A stretch of 60,892 bases of DNA from Corynebacterium sp. (GTDB taxonomy: Bacteria; Actinomycetota; Actinomycetes; Mycobacteriales; Mycobacteriaceae). Made by a program: the position numbers and the translations under genes. Below are positions 51,691 through 58,889 of the stretch, piece after piece (positions within the stretch are counted from its first letter, which is position 1; each line of letters starts with the position of its first letter). The notes below the pieces were generated by a model. The model was not told the DNA's origin and made no database searches. It saw only the letters and a list, made by a program, of their open reading frames with translations. The stretch is from positions 1 through 60,892 of the forward strand of contig NZ_JALAGU010000048.1 in assembly GCF_022712275.1 (NCBI RefSeq), written 5' to 3'.

Positions 51691-51720
51691 CGGGAAGTGA
51701 CGGGAAGTGACGGGAAGTGA
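51691..51720. repeat. Three perfect CGGGAAGTGA units
   Basis: Exact 10-bp tandem copies at 51691, 51701 and 51711, in the gap before the exporter gene's stop. They follow the related ACGGAGGCG and ACGGGGGCG. The tract probably varies between strains. Confidence 0.65.
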
Positions 51721-51741
51721 CGGGGCAGCGCGGGGACGGGT

Positions 51742-53622
51742 CTACTCCGCGCCCCCTGTACCGGCCACGTCAGCCGGGTCGACAATGTCCACGTCATCCC
51801 CGGCACCACCGGCGGCGAACTGGCTGCGGTACAGGTCCGCATAGGCGCCGTCGAGTTCCAGCAGCTCCTCATGGGAACCCTGCTCCACGATCGCACCGTC
51901 GACCATCACGAGGATCCGGTCGGCGTCCCGGATCGTGGACAGCCGGTGCGCGATGACGAATGAGGTCCGGTCCGCCCGGATCGCGTTCATCGCCTTCTGC
52001 ACCAGAACTTCGGTGCGGGTGTCCACCGACGATGTCGCCTCATCGAGGATCAGCAGCTCAGGGGCACGCAGGAAGGCGCGGGCGATGGTGATCAGCTGCC
52101 GCTCTCCGGCAGAGACCGAGCCACCGTCCTGGTCGATGACCGTGTCATAGCCCTCCGGCAGCGCATGGACGAACCGGTCGACATAGGCCGCCTTCGCCGC
52201 GTCGATCACTTCCGGGTCCGTGGCCTCCAGCCGGCCGTAGCGGATGTTCTCCATGATCGTGCCCTCGAACAGCACCGCGTCCTGCAGCACCATGCCGGTG
52301 CGCGAGCGCAGGTCAGCGCGGGTCATGGCGCGGGTATCCACACCGTCGAGCCGGATGGACCCACCGGTGACCTCGTAGAACCGCATGATGAGGTTCACCA
52401 GTGTCGTCTTACCGGCACCGGTCGGACCGACGATCGCGATCGTCTGCCCCGGCTCCACGGTGAGGTCCAGGTCCGTGATCAGGGGCTCGGTGTCCGCCCC
52501 GCCGTAGCCGAAGGAGACGTCCCGGAACTCCACCCGGCCCGGCTTCTGACCGGTGGCGAGCTCCGGTGTTTCCGGATCGGTCGGGTCGGCGTCCTCCTCG
52601 TCGGCGTCGAGCAGCTCGAAGACACGCTCGGTGGAGGCGAGCCCGGACTGCAGCATCGTCATCATCCCGGCGACCTCCGACAGCGGCTGGTTGAACTCGC
52701 GCGAGTAGGTGATGAACGCCGTCGCCGCACCCAGGGTCATCGATCCGCCGGCGACCCGCAGCCCGCCGGCCACCGCGATGACCACGTAGGACAACCAGGT
52801 GAGGAACTGCATAAGCGGCATCATCGACCCGGACAGGAACTGCGCCTTCGCGCTCGCCCGGTACATCGACTCATTGCGGCCGGTGAATTCCTCGGCCATC
52901 TCCTCCTGCCGACCGTAGGCGACGACGAGGTCGTGCCCGGTGAAGGACTCCTCGACATGACCGTTGACCCGACCGGTCTCACGCCACTGGGAGCCGTACT
53001 CCTTCTGCGCCCGACCACCGATCACGCCGACGATCACGGCGGTCAGTGGCAGCACGAGCAGCGACAGCAACGTGAGCTGCCAGGACACGGTGAACATCAT
53101 GACCAGCACACCGATGATCATCATCACCGAGTACACCAGCTGGCTGATCGCCTGCTGGAGCGCCTGCTGGATGTTGTCGACGTCATTGGTGGTGCGCGAG
53201 AGGATGTCGCCACGCTGGCGGGTGTCGTAGTAGTTCAGCGGCAGGTGGTGGATCTTGCGCTCCACCCGCGCGCGCAGCTCGATGACGACCACCACGACCA
53301 CCCGGTTGAGCACGAACCCCTGCAGCCAGTTGAACACCCCGGCCACGACGTACATGCCCAGCACGATGCCGATGAGCTCACCGAGCCGACCGTAGTCGAT
53401 CCCGGAACCGGGCTCGCCGCTCCACATCGCCCTGACACCGTCGTAGATGACGTCCACGGCGTAGCCGAGCACCTTCGGCGCCCACACCGACAGGACCACA
53501 CACACGGTGAGCAGGAAGAACACCCACGCCATCGCGGCCTTGCGTGCGCCCAGCAGGCCGAGCATGCGCTTCGTCGCCGACCAGAACGACCGGATCTTCT
53601 GGGGCTGCTGCATCTCGTCCAT
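51742..53622 (-). CDS. ABC exporter half-transporter, canonical site
   Basis: The 626-residue protein has a six-helix membrane domain (about 1-330) and an ATPase domain with G-P-T-G-A-G-K-T-T. The signature variant is V-S-A-G-E-R-Q, Walker B is L-L-I-L-D-E-A-T-S and the H-loop is I-A-H-R-L-S-T. Its catalytic Glu and His are intact. It pairs with the next protein, whose stop overlaps this ATG by 1 bp (TAATG). Lipid, peptide or drug export is likely; the substrate is unknown. Confidence 0.92.
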   Translation of the reverse strand: MDEMQQPQKIRSFWSATKRMLGLLGARKAAMAWVFFLLTVCVVLSVWAPKVLGYAVDVIYDGVRAMWSGEPGSGIDYGRLGELIGIVLGMYVVAGVFNWLQGFVLNRVVVVVVIELRARVERKIHHLPLNYYDTRQRGDILSRTTNDVDNIQQALQQAISQLVYSVMMIIGVLVMMFTVSWQLTLLSLLVLPLTAVIVGVIGGRAQKEYGSQWRETGRVNGHVEESFTGHDLVVAYGRQEEMAEEFTGRNESMYRASAKAQFLSGSMMPLMQFLTWLSYVVIAVAGGLRVAGGSMTLGAATAFITYSREFNQPLSEVAGMMTMLQSGLASTERVFELLDADEEDADPTDPETPELATGQKPGRVEFRDVSFGYGGADTEPLITDLDLTVEPGQTIAIVGPTGAGKTTLVNLIMRFYEVTGGSIRLDGVDTRAMTRADLRSRTGMVLQDAVLFEGTIMENIRYGRLEATDPEVIDAAKAAYVDRFVHALPEGYDTVIDQDGGSVSAGERQLITIARAFLRAPELLILDEATSSVDTRTEVLVQKAMNAIRADRTSFVIAHRLSTIRDADRILVMVDGAIVEQGSHEELLELDGAYADLYRSQFAAGGAGDDVDIVDPADVAGTGGAE

Positions 53623-55427
53623 TACTCGTCACCTCCGTTCACGGCACCGGTCAACTGCGATTCGACGATCTCCCGGTAGGTGCCGCTGGATTCCAGCAGC
53701 TCCTCATGGGTACCGCGGGCGACGATACGGCCGGCCTCCAGCACGAGGATCTGGTCGGCCTCCCGGACGGTCGAGACGCGCTGGGCGACGGTCACCACCG
53801 CCGCGTCCGTGGTGCGCGGGGCCAGGGCCTCACGCAACGCCGCATCGGTGCGGACGTCGAGGGCGGAGAAGGAGTCGTCGAAGACGTAGATCTTCGGGGA
53901 CGCCACGAGGGCGCGCGCGATACACAGGCGCTGGCGCTGACCACCGGAGACGTCCGTTCCTCCCTGGGAGATGGAGGACGCCAGGCCCGTCGCGGCGACC
54001 GCGTCCTCTGTACCGTCGGCGTCCTCTCCTTCCCCGGTGGAGCGCTCGGCGACGAAGCGGTCGGCCTGGGCGATGCGCAGGGCGTCCCACAGCTCGTCAT
54101 CGGTGGCGTCCGGAGCGCCGAAACGCAGGTTGGAGGCCACCGTCCCGGAGAACAGGAAGGCCTTCTGCGGCACCAGGCCGACGCGCTCCACGATCGCGGC
54201 ACGCGACATCCGGTCAACCGGTGCGCCGTCGAGGAGCACCTGACCGGCGGTCGGCTCCAGCAGCCGCGGAACAAGGTTGACCAGGGTTGTCTTGCCCGAC
54301 CCGGTCGCCCCGATCACCGCGGTGGTCTGGCCGGGACGGACCGTGAAGGAGACGTCGGAGAGCACGGGCTTGTCCGCACCCGGGTAGGTGAAGGAGACAT
54401 TGCGGAACTCCAGCTCGCCGCGCAGTTCCCCGGGATCCTGCGCCGTGGCCGGCTCCGCCACGGTCGGCTCATGGCCCAGGACCTTGCTGATACGCCCGGC
54501 GCAGACGATGGCGCGCGGCAGCATCATCGCCATGAACGCGCCCATCATCACCGCCATGAGTATCTGCAGCAGATACTGCATGAACGCGGTCAGCGACCCG
54601 ACCTCCATATTGCCGTCGCCGACGCGGTGCCCGCCGAACCACAGCACCGCCGCGGTCGCGACGTGCAGCAGGATCATGATCACCGGGAACATCAGCACGA
54701 AGACCTGGCCGACCTTCTCGGAGACGCGGCCGATGTCCAGGTTCGCGTCCCGGAACCGGTCGGTCTCGTGCTTCTCGCGGACGAAGGCGCGGACGACACG
54801 GATGCCGGTGATCTGTTCACGCAGGACCCCGTTGATCCGGTCGACCTTGTCCTGCATGACCTTGAACAGCGGCACCAGCTGGGCGATGAGCAGGGCCACG
54901 ACGGCGAGCAGCACCGGCACGGAGACCCACACCAGCCACGACAGGGCGGCGTCCTCCCGCAGGGCCATGACGATGCCGCCGATACACATGATCGGCATGG
55001 TGACCATGAAACTCAGTGCCATCGAGGTGACCTGCTGGACCTGCTGGACGTCATTGGTACCGCGGGTGATCAGCGTCGGCACACCGAATTCGCCCATGTC
55101 ACGGGCGGAGAACCGGTCGACACTGCGGTAGACGTCCCGCCGGATGTCGCGTCCGATCCCCATCGCCACACGGGCTGCGCACCAGGTCGCGCCGACGGCG
55201 GCGATGACCTGACCGAAGGCGACGGCGAGCATGACACCACCGGTGGACCAGATGTAGCCGATGTCTCCGGTGGAGACACCCTTGTCGATGATCCGCCCGT
55301 TGAGATTGGGTAGGTAGAGGGTGGCCAGGGCGGAGATGCCCTGGAGGATGAGGACCGCGGTCAGCAGTCCCAGATAGGGCCGCGAGTAGGCGCGGAGAAG
55401 GCGTAGCAGCTGCACATCTTCGAGCAT
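53622..55427 (-). CDS. ABC exporter half-transporter, degenerate site
   Basis: The 601-residue protein has the same layout, with G-A-T-G-S-G-K-T-T and V-S-G-G-Q-R-Q-R. Walker B reads Y-V-F-D-D-S, with Asp in place of the catalytic Glu. The H-loop is V-A-Q-R-V-S-T, with Gln for His. These changes mark a non-hydrolytic site, as in the TM287/288 and BmrC/D heterodimers. It is translationally coupled to the partner downstream. I chose ATG 55427; a GTG nine codons earlier (55454) is possible. Confidence 0.9.
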   Translation of the reverse strand: MLEDVQLLRLLRAYSRPYLGLLTAVLILQGISALATLYLPNLNGRIIDKGVSTGDIGYIWSTGGVMLAVAFGQVIAAVGATWCAARVAMGIGRDIRRDVYRSVDRFSARDMGEFGVPTLITRGTNDVQQVQQVTSMALSFMVTMPIMCIGGIVMALREDAALSWLVWVSVPVLLAVVALLIAQLVPLFKVMQDKVDRINGVLREQITGIRVVRAFVREKHETDRFRDANLDIGRVSEKVGQVFVLMFPVIMILLHVATAAVLWFGGHRVGDGNMEVGSLTAFMQYLLQILMAVMMGAFMAMMLPRAIVCAGRISKVLGHEPTVAEPATAQDPGELRGELEFRNVSFTYPGADKPVLSDVSFTVRPGQTTAVIGATGSGKTTLVNLVPRLLEPTAGQVLLDGAPVDRMSRAAIVERVGLVPQKAFLFSGTVASNLRFGAPDATDDELWDALRIAQADRFVAERSTGEGEDADGTEDAVAATGLASSISQGGTDVSGGQRQRLCIARALVASPKIYVFDDSFSALDVRTDAALREALAPRTTDAAVVTVAQRVSTVREADQILVLEAGRIVARGTHEELLESSGTYREIVESQLTGAVNGGDE

Positions 55428-55545
55428 AGAGGCGGGACCTGACAGGTAGGACACGGTAACGGGCGGCAGCTACGCATCACCGCAGGTCAGAGACTCCAAC
55501 TGTCGTCTGGTAATCTTCGCGTGCCTGCGCACCTCCCGTCACCGC

Positions 55546-55593
55546 CCAGTCACCACACCAGTCACCGCACCAGTCACCGCACCAGTCACTGAG
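55546..55593 (+). repeat. Four 12-bp CCAGTCACCGCA units before the mycolyltransferase
   Basis: Copies start at 55546, 55558, 55570 and 55582; the last runs into the GAGGAA ribosome site. A TAATCT -10-like element lies at 55510-55515, so the repeat is in the transcribed leader and could change translation as its copy number varies. Confidence 0.7.
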
Positions 55594-55600
55594 GAACCCC

Positions 55601-56872
55601 ATGGCCCCGTCCGCACAGTCCCGTCACCGCACCGCGTCCCGCACCCCGCGCTCCGTCCGCATCGCCGCCGCCGTCGTCGCCGCAGCCCTGCCCGTCACCG
55701 CGGTCGCGGTCAGCCTCGACGGTGGGACGCCGGGCGCCACGGCGTCCCCTGCCCCGGCCGCCCCGGCGACCGGCCCTGCCGTGATCAACGACGCCTTCCC
55801 CACCCGCGACGCCGCGGACGCCGACACCTACGTCCCCTCCGACGAGTCGGTCTGGCGCGACGCGGTCTACGACGATGCCGGCAACCGCCTGCCCAATGTC
55901 GAGGAACTCAAGGTCCACTCCCCCGCCATGGACCGCGACATCCCGGTCGTGACGATCCGGGCGAAGGAGGACGCCGCCAACGCCCCGACGATCTACCTGC
56001 TCAACGGCGCCGACGGCGGATCCGGCAAGGCGAACTGGCTGTCCCAGACCACGGCGATCGACTTCTACGGCAACCGGATCGGTAACGTCAACGTGGTCAT
56101 CCCGATGTCCGGCGGCTTCTCCTACTACACCGACTGGCAGCAGGAGTCCGTGCTCGACGGCGACGGCAACGGCAACGGCGGCGTCCAGAAGTGGGAGACC
56201 TTCCTCACCTCGGAGCTTCCCGGCGCGATGGAGCAGGGCCACCTCGGGACCAGCAGCGACAAGCGGGCGATCGTCGGCATGTCGATGACCGGGTCGACGT
56301 CCCTGGTCTACGCCGAGCACAACCCCGGCATGTACGACGCGGTCGGCTCCTACTCCGGCTGCCCGGCGACCAGTGGTGCCGGCGCGACGGCGGTGGACGC
56401 CACGCTGGCCATGAAGGGCACCGGTGTCACCTACGAGCAGATGTGGGGTGACCGCAACAGTGCGACCGCCCGCTACAACGACGCACAGGTCAACGTCGCC
56501 GAACTGGGTGATCAGCAGAACATCTACGTCTCCTCCGGTACCGGACTGCTCGGTGAGCACGACGTGTGGTCCTCCCCCGACGTGAACCGGAACCTCATCA
56601 ACGAGTCGACTGTCGCCGGTCAGGGTGGCCCGATCGAAGCAGTGACCAACGGCTGCACCCATATGTTCAAGGCGGCGGCGGACAAGGCGGGCGTCTCCGA
56701 CAACATCACCTGGAACTTCCACAACACCGGCACCCACCAGTGGGCCTACTGGCGCGAGGACATGTACCAGTCCTGGCCCACCCTCTCCGCCGGCCTGTTC
56801 GGCCCGGAGTCTGTCGCGGATGCCCAGGCGGTCGGAGACCAGGCGTACGACGACTACCACGCCTCGCTCTGA
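55601..56872 (+). CDS. Trehalose corynomycolyltransferase (antigen 85 family)
   Basis: The 423-residue secreted alpha/beta hydrolase transfers mycolic acids to trehalose and arabinogalactan in the outer envelope. A basic N-terminus and signal peptide (to about residue 45) precede the esterase core. It has Y-L-L-N-G, nucleophile S228 in G-M-S-M-T-G-S and the catalytic histidine in G-T-H-Q-W-A-Y-W. GAGGAA sets the ATG at 55601. The presence of this gene supports a mycolate-bearing host. It ends convergent to deoA, stops 11 bp apart. Confidence 0.93.
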   Translation: MAPSAQSRHRTASRTPRSVRIAAAVVAAALPVTAVAVSLDGGTPGATASPAPAAPATGPAVINDAFPTRDAADADTYVPSDESVWRDAVYDDAGNRLPNVEELKVHSPAMDRDIPVVTIRAKEDAANAPTIYLLNGADGGSGKANWLSQTTAIDFYGNRIGNVNVVIPMSGGFSYYTDWQQESVLDGDGNGNGGVQKWETFLTSELPGAMEQGHLGTSSDKRAIVGMSMTGSTSLVYAEHNPGMYDAVGSYSGCPATSGAGATAVDATLAMKGTGVTYEQMWGDRNSATARYNDAQVNVAELGDQQNIYVSSGTGLLGEHDVWSSPDVNRNLINESTVAGQGGPIEAVTNGCTHMFKAAADKAGVSDNITWNFHNTGTHQWAYWREDMYQSWPTLSAGLFGPESVADAQAVGDQAYDDYHASL

Positions 56873-56883
56873 TCAGGAGTTGA

Positions 56884-58188
56884 TCAGTCGCCGATTCTCT
56901 CCAGGACCACGGATTCCCGGGGTTCCGGTTCTTCACCGGTGACCGTCCAGGCGTCCTCGAGGGACGCCAGTGCCCGGTCGAACCGGGCGGGATCGTCAGT
57001 GTGCAGCGAGAACAGGGGCTGCCCGGCGCGGACCCGCTCGCCCACCACAGTGTGCAGCTCGATACCCGCCCCGGCCTGCACCGGGTCCTCCTTGCGCGCC
57101 CGGCCCGCCCCGAGTCGCCAGGACGCCACCCCGAATGCCAGTGCATCGGTGTGAGTCAGCCACCCGTCCCGGTCAGCAGTGACCTCGTGGGTGTGCGTGG
57201 CGGTGGGCAGGTCGGCGTCCGGATCCCCGCCCTGGGCGGTGACCATGGCCCGCCAGGAGTCCATGGCCCGACCGTCACACAGTGCGTCGGCCGGGTCAGC
57301 GTCCACGCGCACGGCAGTGAGCATCTCCCGCGCCAGCGCCACGGTCAGCTCCACCACATCCTCCGGCCCACCACCGGCGAGCACCTCGACGGCCTCACGG
57401 ACCTCCAGGGCATTGCCGACGGTGCGGCCCAGCGGCCGGCACATGTCGGTGAGCAGCGCGGTGGTCGTGACCCCGGCGTCCTGCCCGATCTCCACCATCG
57501 TGGAGGCGAGCAGGCGGGCGCTCTCCCGATCCTTCATGAACGCACCGGAGCCGACCTTCACATCGAGGACCAGCGCGCCGGTGCCCTCGGCGATCTTCTT
57601 GCTCATGACCGAGGACGCGATGAGCGGGATGCAGTCGACGGTGCCGGTGACGTCGCGCAGGGCGTAGAGCCGTCGGTCAGCCGGGGCGAGGTCCTCCCCC
57701 GCCGCGCAGACCACGCCGCCGACATCACGCATGATCTCCCGCATCTGTTGTGTGCTGATCTGCGCCTGCCAGCCCGGGATCGACTCCAGCTTGTCGAGGG
57801 TGCCGCCGGTATGACCGAGGCCGCGCCCGGACAGCTGCGGTACCGCCACCCCGTAGGACGCCACGAGCGGCGTGAGCGCGAGGGTGATCTTGTCGCCGAC
57901 GCCACCGGTGGAGTGCTTGTCTGCGGTGGGCTTACCCAGGTCATCGAAATTCAGCCGGGTGCCGGAGTTCACCATGGCGGTGGTCCAGCGGGCGGTCTCC
58001 GCCCGGTCCAGGCCGTTGAGGTAGACCGCCATGGCCAGTGCCGCCATCTGCTCCTCGGCCACGACGCCACGGGTGTACGCGTCGATGACCCAGTCGATCT
58101 GCGCGTCGGTGAGCCGGCGGCAGTCACGCTTGGCGGCGATGATGTCGACGGCGTCGAAGGGATCTACATGCTGGTCAGGGTCAGTCAT
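56884..58188 (-). CDS. deoA: Thymidine/pyrimidine-nucleoside phosphorylase
   Basis: The 434-residue enzyme splits pyrimidine nucleosides with phosphate, a salvage step. It carries the family signature S-G-R-G-L-G-H-T-G-G-T-L-D-K-L-E near residue 115 and the phosphate motif K-H-S-T-G-G-V-G-D near residue 80. The ATG at 58188 is 14 bp from the divergent cdd start, so promoters overlap the opposite gene's coding start. Cytidine deaminase makes its uridine substrates. Confidence 0.93.
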   Translation of the reverse strand: MTDPDQHVDPFDAVDIIAAKRDCRRLTDAQIDWVIDAYTRGVVAEEQMAALAMAVYLNGLDRAETARWTTAMVNSGTRLNFDDLGKPTADKHSTGGVGDKITLALTPLVASYGVAVPQLSGRGLGHTGGTLDKLESIPGWQAQISTQQMREIMRDVGGVVCAAGEDLAPADRRLYALRDVTGTVDCIPLIASSVMSKKIAEGTGALVLDVKVGSGAFMKDRESARLLASTMVEIGQDAGVTTTALLTDMCRPLGRTVGNALEVREAVEVLAGGGPEDVVELTVALAREMLTAVRVDADPADALCDGRAMDSWRAMVTAQGGDPDADLPTATHTHEVTADRDGWLTHTDALAFGVASWRLGAGRARKEDPVQAGAGIELHTVVGERVRAGQPLFSLHTDDPARFDRALASLEDAWTVTGEEPEPRESVVLERIGD

Positions 58189-58202
58189 GCCACGATGGTG
58201 CC

Positions 58203-58631
58203 ATGCCTGCGCCTTCGTCTGCTCCTTCCGACGCCACACTGCTGGACCTCGCCCGCGATGCCGCCACCCGCGCCTATGCCCCGTACTCGCATTTCAGTGT
58301 GGGGGCCGCACTGCTGCTGTCCGACGGCACGGTGGTGACCGGGTGCAATGTGGAGAACGCCTCCTACGGGCTGGCCATGTGCGCGGAGCGGGTGGCTGTG
58401 GGCCGGGCAGTGGCGGACGGACTGCCGGGTGCGGGTGCTGCCGATGCCACGATCGAGGTCGCCGCGGTGGTGGGCCCCGGGGCGGCGCCGTGCTTCCCCT
58501 GCGGGGCGTGCCGGCAGGTACTCCACGAGTTCGGGTGCGTGCGGGTGGTGGTGGAGGGTGAGGACGCCGCGCCTCACTCGCTATCCTTCGCTGAGCTGCT
58601 GCCCCACGCCTTCGGGCCCGATGATCTGTGA
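58203..58631 (+). CDS. cdd: Cytidine deaminase
   Basis: The 142-residue zinc enzyme deaminates cytidine and deoxycytidine to uridine forms. The zinc site is C-N-V-E-N-A-S-Y-G-L-A-M-C-A-E-R, with the catalytic glutamate in C-A-E-R, and C-F-P-C-G-A-C-R-Q. Length is normal for the homotetrameric class. The start lies 14 bp from the divergent deoA start. Confidence 0.95.
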   Translation: MPAPSSAPSDATLLDLARDAATRAYAPYSHFSVGAALLLSDGTVVTGCNVENASYGLAMCAERVAVGRAVADGLPGAGAADATIEVAAVVGPGAAPCFPCGACRQVLHEFGCVRVVVEGEDAAPHSLSFAELLPHAFGPDDL

Positions 58632-58889
58632 CACCGTCCTTCCCCTCCACCTGACGCCATCCACGTCGTTCCAGCGCCATCCGGCCGGGACGATCTGGAC
58701 CTGGAATCGACACAGCCCGATGGCGCCCGGCTCCACCGGACGGCGCAGTTTCCTCCACCCCGGTGCCCTGACAAGGTGTGGGGGGATTAGCCACCCGCGT
58801 CGCTTTAATGTCGGTGCCGAGGCGACTAGATTCGTCACTTCAGTCACACCACGTATCCCACGCACCCAACGGAAGTCTTCGCTCGTCAG
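58632..58889 (+). promoter_or_regulatory. 258-bp gap upstream of the acyltransferase gene
   Basis: No gene is convincing. A TAGATT -10-like element lies at about 58829-58834. GGAAG is close to the ATG at 58890. No terminator is clear for cdd. Confidence 0.35.

Noticed and set aside
52165..55313. Two long plus-strand open frames opposite the ABC exporter genes
   Set aside because: His/Arg/Asp-rich shadow translations with no motifs, opposite well-supported genes.
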